Origin: Cryptomeria japonica
Taxonomy: Eukaryota > Streptophyta > Pinopsida > Cupressales > Cupressaceae
NCBI RefSeq assembly: GCF_030272615.1
Contig: NC_081406.1
Coordinates: 169,289,861 to 169,353,860 of the forward strand
Direction: 5' to 3'
Length of the DNA stretch: 64,000 nt
The position numbers were made by a program, and so were the translations under genes. Shown one piece after another: positions 34,535-50,729 of the stretch (within the stretch, counting starts at the first letter, position 1; every line of letters starts with the position of its first letter). The notes below the pieces were generated by a model. The model was not told the DNA's origin and ran no database searches. It saw only the letters and a program-made list of their open reading frames with translations.

Positions 34535-34815
34535 AACCCTTACCATAATGTAAACCCTAACCCTTAACCCTAATATTAATCGTTATCCTAACTATGATGT
34601 AAATCCTAACCCTACCCACTATATAAACCCTAACCATAACACTAAACTTTAACCCTATCTTTAATCACAATCCATACCCTAAACCCTGACTATAACCTTA
34701 ATTCGAACCCTAAACTTGATTGGAACCCAAATCCTAAACCTAACTCTAACACTAATCATGATGTAAATTATAACCCTAGCCATAAACCTAACCCTAACCA
34801 TTATCCCTAATCATA
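34535..34815. repeat. Degenerate interstitial telomere-like repeat
   Basis: CCCTAA, CCCTAAA, AACCCTAACC and slightly changed words recur over about 280 bp, all in the CCCTAA orientation. They are mixed with variants such as CCATAA and CCTTAA. Plant telomeres are CCCTAAA/TTTAGGG, so this is an old, diverged internal patch rather than a chromosome end. Confidence 0.7.
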
Positions 34816-35150
34816 ATTTAACCATAATAAGTTTGCCATTAAATAAAGTTTAATATATCTTAGATTTTACAACACATATATAATTGAAAATAATCTAAAT
34901 AGATATATTAAATTTCATATATCTCTACATAATAATACAATAATACAATAATATTATAATATAATTTATTTTAATAAAAGATCCTATATAATTATATATT
35001 GATTTATTTTATGTTTTCCATGTTGCGGGGTGCCACTGCCACTAGCATATGCTTCTCAAGGCGCCTATTTTTTACCATAAAGTCAAATAGACGCAAGAGA
35101 AGGATAATTATTTATATAGATTAAATTAAAATTTAAGGTATATATGCTAG

Positions 35151-35302
35151 TTAGTTTTAGTGGCAACTATATAGCCAGAAATCTACGTAACTCCAATTAA
35201 TAAATTAAATCAACTTTGTCCATGTTAACAAATAATTATTTATTCATTGAAAGTTCATTTAATTATACAATAGATATATTTTACTTTACTTTGATTTAAT
35301 TT
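35151..35302. repeat. Direct repeat flanking telomere-like patch, right
   Basis: Second copy of 34367-34519, with a few substitutions (ATATACG to ATCTACG, AAAGCTC to AAAGTTC). Confidence 0.85.
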
Positions 35303-39476
<4,174 letters not shown>

Positions 39477-39481
39477 AGACC

Positions 39482-40345
39482 TGTTGGCAATTAAAACTCA
39501 TCAGGTGGATTATAGTGCATGGATAATGGATTGGGGTTGTCATTGATGACAACTCTTCATGGGAATCCTATCTGCTAGTCATGGATTTTGATATCCGGTG
39601 GAGAAAGTGATCCAGTAATCTATCTCTGGTATTTCAGGATAAGCATAACACTTTTGGTCTGGAAGCGTTGTGGTGATTATAGTGGTTAGATTCGTGCATG
39701 GGATTATAGGGTCGACGTAGAGAAATCATTTGGACGCTATTTGGTTGATCCACATGTGTTTTGATGATCCGGTCTTAGCCGACATCGGGTTACACGTTAC
39801 ATTGCATATTATGCTTGGCCGACTTAGTGAATGTTTATTTGGTAGTTATAGATATATAGCATTGATGTAGAAGATCTTTTTGGATGAATATATGAGCGAG
39901 TTGTGATAGAGAAACCCTTTTGGCACAGTTTCACGTGTGCATTCTTGATCCGGTAGCTAACTGAGAAGCGAAACATAGCAGAGTTGCAGAGGTGTTACAG
40001 TCATATTTCTTGCACTTAACCGAAACTCATCCAAGCATTGTTTGATGCTATTTTGGAGTTCAAACATTGTAGTTATCATTGTAATTGACCTGTAAGTTAG
40101 TGAGACTTCCATATTGTAATTGAACCTTTGGTTCTAGGTAGTGTGCTTGAATGCAAGTGCATTCCCCTTATGTAATATTTATGTACTCCTGATCACAGTA
40201 TATGAATATTGTGGGTTCCAATCCCACTGTGGTTTTTCCCTTTCCGAGTTTCTACGTAAAAATCTTGGTGTTATTATTTTGTGGTTGACTAACTTGTGCT
40301 TCTGCATTTTACTTTGTTGCATTTGCTTCTAGTGGTTTGAGAAAG
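39482..40345 (+). repeat. 5' LTR, 3' end deleted
   Basis: It aligns with the first about 860 bp of the 3' LTR and then breaks off near GGTTTGAGAA. The terminal about 80 bp with the poly-C run, the primer-binding site and the start of gag are missing, so one deletion joins the LTR directly to mid-gag. Confidence 0.8.
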
Positions 40346-40929
40346 GTGAATCCTCTGGATCTGGACAAAGCAATGCAAAACCTAATCATAAGAAGAGCAA
40401 GAATTCTCTAGTAAGACAACCTAATACCCATAAATTCAATGGTAGATGTTTTACTTGTAATAGATTTGGGCATATGGCAAATCAAGGCAAAAGTAGGATG
40501 AATAATGGAATCAATAATATGAACAATGGTCCTACCTTTACCGGTCAGTGTTTCATGTGCAATAATTTTGGTCACAAGTCAAACATGTGCAGAGCAGTAA
40601 TGAACAATTTTCAAAACAAGAGATGTTATGCTTGTGGAATGTTTGGACATATCTCTAACCAATGAAGGATGAGACCAAATCAGATGAATTTCAAACCTAC
40701 GCAGAGAAATGTTGTTTGTTGTGCATGCAACGAAACCGGTCATATTTCAAAATTCTGCAGAAGCAAGAATAATGATCCAGTAAACAAAGGAAAATTATAT
40801 GAGAAAGGCAAAGCAAAGGTAGAAGAGATCAAGAACAAGCATGAGAAGATGTGGGTTAGAAAATATGAATCCAAGGCAGATAGTGGATCTGCACCTGAAT
40901 CTGGTGCAGGATCTTCATCTGGTAACTAA
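40345..40929 (+). pseudogene. Gag fragment with four zinc knuckles
   Basis: A continuous frame, except for one TGA at 40663-40665, encodes four CX2CX4HX4C knuckles: CFTCNRFGHMANQG (last Cys replaced by Gly), CFMCNNFGHKSNMC (intact), CYACGMFGHISNQ followed by the TGA where Cys is expected (TGC to TGA), and CCACNETGHISKFC (intact). A Lys/Glu-rich and then Ser/Gly-rich tail ends at TAA (40927-40929). Four tandem knuckles are more than the usual one or two of plant gag proteins. Retroelement gag binds RNA in virus-like particles. The N-terminal capsid part is deleted. Confidence 0.8.
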
Positions 40930-41326
40930 GGCATTTGGCCTTAGGGGGTGGCATCTTCAGGCACAATATTGTAGAACCCCGTGGAGAGATCTGTGATCAA
41001 TCATGGTTGATTGCATATGCTTGGAGATGATTATCCAGAATTCTTCTTGCCAATCTTGGAATCCGGTAGAATGGATTATGCTAAATAGGGCATCCGGTTG
41101 AACCTTACCAGTGCATTTATGTCAACTTAAAATTAGGGTGTGCAAAGTTAAAAAAGGTAAAATGTGAATAATTTCTCACATTGCGAGCAAATATTTGAAG
41201 CTGCAGAGCAAGGTGAACCAATTTCTAAGGTGATCATAAGGCTTGAATTCATTCGACAAGGAGTTCTTGTGCATCAACATAAGAAAAAAGTATTTACCGA
41301 AGTGTTTGAACCCTAAATTTCTTGAA

Positions 41327-44300
41327 ATGTCATCTTCTTCTGTTGATACACCTTTGGTAGTAGAAGTTTCTGAGCAAGCAAGGTTGTAATTTAAAAGACA
41401 TCCTTTTAATTTTGTTGAGGATGACCCCAATGTTACTTTTTCATCTGTTCCCTATGGAGTTTTTCATGTTGATGATGTGAGGGCATATATTCACTGCACA
41501 ATTGAGGAAACTGGAAATAAGGACATCCTAACCCTGTATGCTGAGTGGATAATGGATGAAGTTGGAAATCCCAAGCTGAAATATGCACAACTGCAGAGGA
41601 AGGGTTTCACGTAGTTTGTTTACTTTTCAACATTCGATGAAGATGACTGGGTGAGATACATTTTGAATTGTGTCCATGATGAATTCATATGGTTGGATAG
41701 ACCCTACAAGATAACCAAGCAGGCCATCCATCCAGTCACATGCCTGAATCAAACTGGTGGGAAACCTAAGCTGAGGAAGGTGACAAACCCTACCATTACA
41801 AAGCTAATTGGTGCTCAATTTGACAACAAGTCAATGACAATTGATGATATCTTGGAACACGATGTCAGATTTGGATCTAAGATTATTGGATACAAATTTT
41901 ATTAGTTTAGCAGATTGAATTCGATCTCTGGTACAACAATATATGTAACCTATCAGATGGTAAAAGAAGGTATGCAGTATGATTTGTGTTCAATTCTTCT
42001 TGAAGAGCTCTTGAGAAACTTGATGAAAATTTTCAAATTCGGTTCATTGATTGTTCATCTAGCATTGTACTTCATGAATGAGATCCCTGACACAGGCAGA
42101 GTCCAATGGGATTATGACTTACCAGTGGCCTCTTAGATCAAACAAGGTCTACAGAGATTGGGAAACAGAGAGAATTAGACAGTTGTCTTGTGGAGCTTCT
42201 TTAAAACCTTCCAAGGCATAATGAAGAATAGAGTAAGGATCCCTAAGGAGGTAGTAGACAAATATGCAGACTCTATCTGTTTTATGATGGATAAGAACCA
42301 GTGCCATATGGAGGCAGTAGAACCTAGAACAGTGTGGATAATACCAATGGGTTATAAGGTTGATGCTCAAAATATTTAAGGTTATGCTCAACGCCTTCTG
42401 AGAAAACCGGTTGACCCTTCTGAAGAAAAATTTGGCATATTCAAGGAGAAAGACATAGAATTGCATAAGAAATTAACTCAGCTGGAAAGGAAGAGAAAGG
42501 TAACAAAGATGGCAGAGGTAGTGGCAGAACAGATGGGCTTTACCAAGGAAGCTATTTAGAAGGCTAAGGAGAAAGAAGAGAGTGAATCTAAGAAGCCCAA
42601 GTTGAACTGGTTCCTTCCCAATCAAAGCCTAAGGAGATTAAGTCTTCCTCTACTCCAGTAAAGTCATCTACAACTCAAAGCTCATCTGAAAAAGAAGTAT
42701 TGAAGCAAAAGAAGAAGCCTAAGAGAGCTTATGTATCTTTATCTCTCATTTCTTCTAAGACTGGGTCAGATGAGGAACCAGAGAATGCAAAGAAGAAAGA
42801 AGAATTTGTCCGGGTGATTAGGAAACCGCAGTCTGGTGGTCCTCAGCCGAGCAATAAGACACAATCTGAACCCTCTCTAATTGGTAGGCCTAAAAGGGGA
42901 AGAAGACTAAGGAGAAAATTTGATAAGGATCTTGAATCCAACAAGGTGGAAGGTAAATACACCATCATTCCCCCATTAACTGCAAAATAACTAACTAATG
43001 AAATAGGTAAGGATGGTAAGCTTAAGAATATCAGTGTTTACTATGATAATTTTTATGAGAATGAGCATAGGGAAGTTGAGGAAGTTGTTGTGTTGCATAT
43101 GCATAACTTTAGTAAGTCATTAATTGAGTTAGAACGCAGTATTCCGAAAGATATGTATAATATTCTGATGCTAGAAGACTAAACTGCAAGAAAATTAGAT
43201 AAAGAAATGAAGATCGTGAATTGATAAATATCAGTGCTTGCATATCTCGAGAAGAAGTTGATAGACTTATGGAGCTGGCCAACTGGAAAGAATTCAGAAG
43301 CAAAAATAGAGTAAACAGGCTCATGGTTGACATGGTTGAAGAAGTAAGAAAAGAAACTGAGGAGATATGGAAAAAGTTTCTAAAGATCATCTGGGTGCCA
43401 ATCAATGATAATGAATCACAAAAGGAAGATACCTCTCATCTGGTAGACCAAACCCATTCAACCTTTGATGCAACAGATAGTCAAAATCCTCTGGTTGATC
43501 ACCCAAAGATGGTGGAAATGAAAGGAGAAGAGGCTCAAGAGACTCCTAAAGATGATACTACACCAAGTGGTGACATCAGTGCATAGGTTAAGGATAAAGA
43601 AGTAGCTCTCACTGAGAAGGAATAGGATAAGGTACAGGAGAAGGGAGAGAAGAAAACGAACAATGTCTCGGTAGTCATGGCAATTGACACTCCTAAGGAC
43701 AAAGGGAAAATAATACTCCCAGAGATCTCCATTAATTTTGATAAACCTCTTGATATTGGTCAAATGTCTCCAACAGAAAGGTTAATGGCAGTTGCATTAG
43801 TCCAAGCTAATGGTAGCTACAGTAGTCCAAGCTCAAGCTAGTCAGAACTTTGTGAAATCAGAGACCGAGGACAAGAAGCTGATTGAGTTGTTAGTAGGTG
43901 TTTTACAAAAGGTGGTACCGGAAGTGCAATTAGATCCTAATTCTAATCCCTCTGGTAAGCTCTTACAAATAATTTACAATATCAGTACCAATTTTGAATC
44001 ACGAGAGAAGGCAACCACCAAGAAGGTATTGTATAGATTCAAGGAGGTGAGAATGAAAACCTTCTAGAAAATGATTGACAATGACAGAGTTAGATTAAAT
44101 AAAGGACCGCAAACTATCTCTAAGGCATTGAGTGAGGGTGAAAAGATATACAAATCGTGCCTTTCACTGTCCAAATTCACCTTAGATATTGATAAGCATA
44201 TGAGTGTTTGCTAGGGCAAACTTGACAATATATCTCAGACATTTGATTCAAATGTTGCCCTTGCCAACAATATAGAAGGTCAGGTGATGGCTTTAACTAA

Positions 44301-44607
44301 TCAAATCTTGAGCCTAAATTCAGAAAAGGAGAGAATTCTGAGGCGAGTCGGTGAGCTCTAAAATGTTATTGCTCCCCAGATGGACACCATATTGAGAAAC
44401 AAAGTTGATTGCTTGAAGACAATGGCTCAACTAGTTCCATCAAAGTTGAAAGATGTAGAGATATATGCCTATGTTTTCAGTGCATTCATCATAGTTTTGG
44501 ATAACTTGACGAATGGGTGGGATACCCACTTAGGATTTTTGAAGACCATTTTTGCAGATCTATCTTCAAGTATGTATAATATATCTGGTATATACCCCTG
44601 TATATAA
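41327..44607 (+). pseudogene. Large unassigned second ORF of the LTR element
   Basis: From ATG 41327 (MSSSSVDTPLVVEVSEQ) one frame can be followed to about 42.4 kb with only isolated stops. It then continues through frame changes in fragments at 42.48-42.99, 43.22-43.59, 43.66-44.07 and 44.10-44.61 kb, about 1,090 codons in all. The N-terminal half looks globular (VRAYIHCTIEETGNKDIL; DEDDWVRYILNCVHDEFIWL). The middle is Lys/Ser/Pro-rich (KKPKRAYVSL; RPKRGRRLRRKFDKDLE). The C-terminal third is helical and coiled-coil-like (REEVDRLMELANWKEF; EGQVMALTNQILSLNSEKE). It carries no retroviral enzyme motif. It is in sense orientation between gag and the PPT. Either an additional ORF of this family or a captured host gene; I cannot name it. 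Confidence 0.55.
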
Positions 44608-44780
44608 GTTTTTGAGCAACATCCCATCTTTGGCATTGTTGTCAAAGGGGAAGAGTAGAGTGAAAAATGTACAGAATGATACAGGTTTTTTGAGATTTTC
44701 ATCTAAGGGGGAACCTTAGAAATTTTGATCCGATGTACAGGTTTCAACACTCATTTTTCTTGAGTGTTGCCATCAATGCC

Positions 44781-44792
44781 AAAGGGGGAGAT
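44781..44792 (+). promoter_or_regulatory. Polypurine tract of the pol-less element
   Basis: AAAGGGGGAGAT directly precedes the TG of the 3' LTR, the position of the plus-strand primer. Confidence 0.85.
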
Positions 44793-45729
44793 TGTTGGAA
44801 ATTGACACTCATCCAGTGGATTATAGTGCATGGATAATGGATGAGGGTTGTCATTGAGGGAAACTCTTCATGGGAATCCTATCCGGTAGTCATGGATTTT
44901 GATATCCGGTGGAGAAAGTGATCCGGTAATCTGTCTCTGGTATTCAGATAAGTAGAGCACTTTTGGTCTGGAAGCATTGTGGTGATTGCAATGGTTATAT
45001 TCATGCATGAGATGATAGGGATGACATAAAGAAATCATTTGGACGATATTTGGTTGATCTACATGTGTTTTGGTGATCTGGTCTTAGCCGACATCGGGTT
45101 ACACATTACATTGCATATTATGCTTGGCCAACTTAATGTATATTTATTTTGTAGTTATGAATATATATGACTGATGTAGAAGATCTTTTTGGATGAATAT
45201 ATGAGCGAGTTGTGATTGAGAAACACTTTTGGCATAATTTCACGTGCACATTCTTGATCTGGTAGCTAACTGAGAAGCATAACAAAGCATAGTTGTAGAG
45301 GTGTTACAATCAAATTTCTTGCACTTAACCAGAACTCATCTAGGCAATGTTTGATGCTATTTTGGAGTTCAAACATTGTAGTTATCATTGTAATTGATTT
45401 GTAAGTCAGTGAGACTTCCATATTTTAATTGAACCTCTGGTTCTAGGCAGTGTGGCTGAATGCAAGTGCATTCCCCTTATGTAATATTTATGTACTCATG
45501 ATCACAGTATATGAATATTGTAGGTTCCAATCCCATCATGGTTTTTCCCTTTCCAGGTTCCCACATAAAAATCTCGGTGTTATGATTTTGTGGTTGATTA
45601 TCTTGTATTTGTATATTTTACTCTGTTGCATTCGCTTCGGGTGGTCTGAGAATAAGTTTGAAAGTTTATTTACTAGTAGAAAATTGATTCAACCCCCCCC
45701 CTCTCTCTCAGTGTTCCTTGATTCCAACA
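44793..45729 (+). repeat. 3' LTR (937 bp)
   Basis: TGTTGG...CCAACA. The last 80 bp contain GATTCAACCCCCCCCC and a CT run, features also seen at the end of the solo LTR at 8.2 kb. Confidence 0.9.
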
Positions 45730-45734
45730 AGACC

Positions 45735-46259
45735 TTAATCATGGATATCATACCTTATAGCTTGTCATTATTTACTTTATCTATGACACTACCATACATG
45801 CCATTGACTATGCCCCTCTTAGCTTCTCTTGTGCTCCTTCTATCATAACAATGTATTTGATTGTAATGATGATGACTTTCCAATGAAACCCCTTTTCTAT
45901 TGTTGTTTTATTGTCATGTTGTCATCCAAATCTACGACTCTGCTCTTGTAGAGCATTATCAAACCTCATGAAGTCTTGAAATTTGTCTTCATATCATATA
46001 ACATGCTACTATTATCTGTAGTCTATAGCTTTTTGGTTTTTGTCATATCGTAATCTTTCATTAGGTTTTTGTGTTTGTCCTAAGATCTAACTTCTCCTCT
46101 CTGAACTTTTAGAGATTTTCATGTAATGTGACCCTCTTGTGATTTTTGTCATGCTTGCTTTAAATCTTTTGTCATTTATGAAAGTTTTTCCCCTTAGAAT
46201 AGTTGTTCATTATCCTTTTTTTTGTATTCTAAAAATACTTTGTCTTTGAAATTTCATAG
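45735..46259. other. Spacer between two LTR elements
   Basis: Unique-looking AT-rich DNA. It is continuous with 51122 onward before the copia insertion. No gene recognised. Confidence 0.4.
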
Positions 46260-46264
46260 AATAC

Positions 46265-46625
46265 TGTTGAAATGTGGCAACTGATCAGCAAAGTACTGTA
46301 CACTTAGTACGTATCCTTGTCATTTTTTTTGTTGATGAAAACCGACATTGTAATAAAACCCTAAAAAGGTCGACTTTGTTTGTTTCCCTAAAAACGCATG
46401 TTATAAGCGGCTGGGATGCTTAAGGCATTGTAATGTTGATGTACTATTTTTGCTAAATAATAAGAAAGATTGGACGATTGTGTATGGTGGACATAACCCA
46501 TTCTAGGTGAACCATGTTATTTCTCTGTGTTATTTGTGTCCTATTTTATTCCTTTATCTTTTGTATTTAAATCTGCATATAATTGTTAGTTCATATTTGC
46601 TTTGAATCTGCTTGAAACCCTAACA
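46265..46625 (+). repeat. Copia 5' LTR (361 bp)
   Basis: TGTTGA...CTAACA. It lacks the short A-rich insertion (near 50785-50812) present in the 3' LTR. Confidence 0.93.
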
Positions 46626-46627
46626 AT

Positions 46628-46639
46628 TGGTATCAGAGC
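46628..46639 (+). promoter_or_regulatory. Primer-binding site, initiator tRNA-Met
   Basis: TGGTATCAGAGC, two bases after the 5' LTR, is complementary to the 3' end of plant initiator tRNA-Met, the usual copia primer. Confidence 0.93.
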
Positions 46640-46685
46640 GAGGTTTTCTGTAAATTGGCAGGACTTTCAGATTTGAGTGGGAGCA

Positions 46686-49600
46686 ATGGAGGATTCCAAA
46701 TTCAAGGTCGAAAAATTTAACGGCCAGAATTATCAGTTATGAAAAATGCAGATGGAGGATTACCTATATCAAAAGGATTTGTGGCGGCCATTAGAAGGAA
46801 AGGCAAAGAAAGCGACCACAATGTCAGATGAAGAATGGGACATTTTAGATAGAAAGGCACTGGGATCCATTCGATTGTGCCTTGCACCGTCTGTAGCTTT
46901 CAATATAACAAAAGAAAAAATGGCTGTAGATTTGATGGCAACATTAGCTAAGCTGTATGAGAAACCATCGGCTTCGAATAAGGTATTTCTTATGAAGTGT
47001 TTGTTTAATTTGAAAATGAGTGAAGGAGGATCTATAGCGGAGCACTTAAATGAATTTAATACAATTACCAGTCAATTGTCTTCGGTAAAAATTACTTTTG
47101 CAGAAGAGGTTAGGGCTCTCTTGATTTTATGTTCTTTGCCAGAAAGCTAGAATAGCTTGGTTATGGTTGTAAGTAACTCTGTCTCTGGAAAAAATACTTT
47201 GGTATTTGATGATATTGTTGGTGTTATCCTAAGCGAGGAAATGCGAAGGAAAATCACAGGTGAGACTCCAACATCATCAAGTAGTGTTTTGAATGTGGAG
47301 AACAGAGGAAGATCAAAGGAAAGAGGAAAAGGCCCTTGGAATGAGAAGTCACGAGGGAAGTCAAAGAAAGGATGCTCTCAATCTAGAGGAAAGAAAGATT
47401 GTTGGTACTGCGGAAAGCCTGGTCATCTAAAGAAAGACTGTTGGTCTCGGAAAAACAAAGAAGGAGACAAAAATGAAAATGACAGTAAGGAAGCTAATAT
47501 TGCAAGTAATACTTTACAAGATGCTTTAATCTTATGTTTGGATAATGTTAATGATTCCTGGGTAATAGATTCTGGGGCTTTATTTCATGCTACACCCCAT
47601 AGAAAATATTTTTTAGATTATATTCAAGGTGATTTTGGACAGGTATATTTGGGTGATGATGAGCCCTATCAAATTGTTGGAAAAGGAAAGATAAAGATCA
47701 AGTTGCAGAATGGTAATGACTAGTTTCTGCAGGAGGTAAGACATGTTCCTAACTTAAGAACAAATTTAATTTCTGCAGGGCAACTAGGTAGTGAAGGTTG
47801 CATAGTTACCTTCTCAGATAGTATCTGGAAGGTCAATAAAGGATCATTAGTAGTAGCTAAAGGTGCGAAGGTGGGCACATTATATTTGTGTACTGGTAAC
47901 ACTTACTCTACCTTAGCTACTACAGATAAAGTTACTGCAGGGACAACAACAATAGATGCTGCAAGAACAAATTCGATAATGTGGCACCATAGGCTTGGGC
48001 ACATGAGTGAGAAAGGGATGAAAATCCTTCACTCCAAAAATCTATTGCCAGGACTAAAGAAGATTGATTTAGAGTTCTGTGAAAATTGTGTTTATGGCAA
48101 ACAGAAAAGAGTAAGATTTCTCAAGGTTGGGAAAGAGAAGAAGAGTGAGAAGTTAGAGCTTGTGCATTCAGATGTATGGGGACCGGCTCAGGTATCATCT
48201 CTTGGTGGCTCTTGTTATTATGTTATTTTTATTGATGACTCAACCAGAGAAACACGGGTATATTTTCTAAATCAAAAATCAGATGTTTTTGAAACTTTTA
48301 AGAAATGGAAAGCTTTGGTTGAGAGTGAGACAGGAAAAAGGTTGAAGTGTCTCAGATCAGATAATGGAGGTGAGTATTGCAACAAGGCATTTGAAGATTA
48401 CTGCTCCTTAAATGGGATTAGAAAGCAGAAGATAGTTCCAGGAACTCCACAAGAAAATGGTGTGTCTGAGAGAATGAATAGGACTATCATGGAACACGCG
48501 AGGAGCATGAGATTGCATGTTGGATTGCCCTTACATTTTTGGGCAGATGTTGTATATACTGTTGTCTATTTGATAAATAGAGGACCTTCAACCCCTTTGG
48601 ATGGTGGTATTCCAGAGGAGGCATGGACTAGTATAAAGGTAAATTATTCTTTTTTGAAAACCTTTGGTTGTGAAGCTTTTGTCCATGTTGATAAAGAAAA
48701 CAGAACCAAGCTTGATGCTAAATCTCATAAATGTACCTTCATTGGATATGAGATAGATGAATATGGCTATCGGTTATGAGATTTTGAAAATAAGAAAATA
48801 ACTAGAAGTAGAGATGTTATATTCAATGAGAAGGTTATATATAAAGAACAGATGCAGGAAAAGAAGCATGAACAGGACAAGCAAGAATATGTGGTGTTGG
48901 ATGAGATTCCTGAAATTGAAATGCCACAGGTACCTGATGCTCAGCAACAATAGAATGTCCCACAAACTCCTGCAAGTGTTAGACATTCTACAAGGTCAAG
49001 TAGATCCCCTGAAAGATTTTCTCCTTCTTTGTATTCTATATTATTAACTGATTTTGGTGAACCAGAAGAATATGAAGAAGCAATGCAGGTGGATACCAAA
49101 CAACAGTGGGAGCTAGGCATGAAAGAGGAGATGGACTCCTTGATGAAAAATAAGACTTGGGACTTAGTCCCTTTACCTGTAGAAAAAAGAGCCTTGCCTA
49201 ACAAATGGGTTTATCAGCTGAAGGAGGAGGAAGGAGGTTAGAAAAGATATAAGGCCAGACTTGTGGTAAAAGGTTTTGCATAGAAAAAGGGTATAGATTA
49301 TGATGAAATATTTTCTCCAGTTGTATAAATGACTTCAATTAGAACTGTACTTAGTCTTGTGGCTGTAGATGATTTACATCTTGAACAATTAGATGTGAAA
49401 ACAACTTTTTTCCATGGAGATTTGGAGGAGGAAATTTACATGTTGCAACCACAGAGATATGAGGTCAAAGGTAAGGAGAACTTGGTGTGCAGGTTGAAGA
49501 AAAGTTTGTATGGCCTAAAGCAAGCACCCCGCTAATGGTATTTAAAATTTGATAGCTTCATGCCTGAACACGGCTATCATAGATGTCATTCTGATCATTG

Positions 49601-50611
49601 TGTATATTTTAAGAGATTGGATAATGGCAGTTATATTATCTTGTTGCTTTATGTTGATGACATGCTTGTTGTTGGGTCTAACATGGAACACATAAATGAT
49701 CTTAAACATAAATTAGCCAGGTCATTTGCTATGAAGGATTTGGGTGCAGCTAAGCAAATTCTGGGTATGAGGATTACACGGGACAGAAAAAATAGAACCT
49801 TGAATTTGTCCCAAAGTGAGTATATAAAGAAGGCGCTGAAAAGATTTAACATGCAGGATGCAAAAGCAGTTAGTACACCTTTGGCTAGTCATTTCAAATT
49901 GACTAAGGAGATGTGTCCAAAGGCATAGGAAGAGGTAAAGAAAATGTCTAACATCCCGTATTCATCAGTTGTTGCCAATCTGATGGACGCAATGGTATGC
50001 ACAAGGCCAGATATTGTACATGCAGTGGGAGTTGTGAGCAGGTTTTTGAGTAACCGAGTATGGAACATTGGAATGCTGTGAAATGGATCCTTCGGTATTT
50101 GAAAGGAACCACTACGAAGGCATTATGTTTCAAAGGATCTAATGCTTCTCTGAGTGGATTTGTTGACTCTAATCTGGCAGGTGATACTGATTCACGGAGG
50201 AGCACTACAAGGTATGTTTTTACTATAGGGGGAACTGCAGTCAGTTGGATTTCTAGGCTACAAAAGGTTGTTGCACTTTCAACCACTGAAGCTGAGTATG
50301 TTGCTGCTACAGAAGCCAACAAGGAGATGATTTGGTTACAATGTTTTCTAGAGGAATTGGGTCAGACACAGGAGGATTGCCCATTGTATACTGATAGCCA
50401 GAGTGCCATTCATCTTGCGAAGAACTATGCTTTTCATTCAAGGACAAAGCACATTCAGCTTAGGTACCACTTCATCCAGACTGTTTTGGACGAGGGTTAG
50501 TTACAGCTTGAGAAGATTCACACAAGTGAGAATCCTGCCAATATGTTCATGAAGGCAGTTCCACAGGAGAAGCTGATTTCTTCATCAATTTCTATTGGTC
50601 TTCTTGATTGA
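46686..50611 (+). pseudogene. Copia gag-pol polyprotein, nonsense-decayed
   Basis: One frame from ATG 46686 carries the whole polyprotein to about 50045. A one-base loss then shifts the rest to another frame, ending at TGA 50609-50611. Gag has the knuckle CWYCGKPGHLKKDC (about 47400-47442). Protease has DSG (47568). Integrase has an HHCC region (about 47980-48100) and catalytic Asp, Asp and Glu in SDVWGP, RSDNGGEY and PQENGVSE (48171-48470). Reverse transcriptase has LDVKTTFFHGDLEEE and YVDDM (49651-49665). RNase H has GFVDSNLAGD, STTEAEY and YTDSQSA. At least ten in-frame stops occur, for example near 46741, 47148, 47721, 48777, 48951, 49239, 49281, 49327, 49534 and 49926; most sit where Trp, Gln or Lys is expected. 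No longer able to make the enzymes. Confidence 0.93.
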
Positions 50612-50676
50612 TAATTGTGGAATTTATACCAATCGAGTCCTAGTGTTTTATCCAGTGGTGTCGTGTAGTATCAGTC

Positions 50677-50729
50677 TCCAAGTGGGAGATTGTTTGGTGT
50701 GGAACCTGATCAATCTCCAAGTGGGAGAT
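50677..50729 (+). promoter_or_regulatory. Duplicated polypurine tract of copia element
   Basis: TCTCCAAGTGGGAGATTGTT occurs twice, around 50676 and 50713, separated by GGTGTGGAACCTGATCA. Only the second copy abuts the 3' LTR. The first may be a leftover of a local duplication. Confidence 0.8.

Larger units (their letters stand above)
39482..45729 (+). mobile_element. Pol-less LTR retrotransposon, TSD AGACC
   Basis: The element begins TGTTGG and ends CCAACA and is flanked by the 5-bp duplication AGACC (39477-39481 and 45730-45734). It has a 3'-truncated 5' LTR, a gag remnant with zinc knuckles, a long unassigned ORF remnant, a polypurine tract and a complete 3' LTR of 937 bp. No protease, integrase, reverse transcriptase or RNase H motif is seen in any frame. 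The two LTRs differ at roughly one base in ten by eye, so the insertion is old. It must have depended on another element for mobility. Confidence 0.88.

Noticed and set aside
34535-34815. A true chromosome end
   Set aside because: The CCCTAA words are heavily mutated and ordinary sequence continues on both sides.
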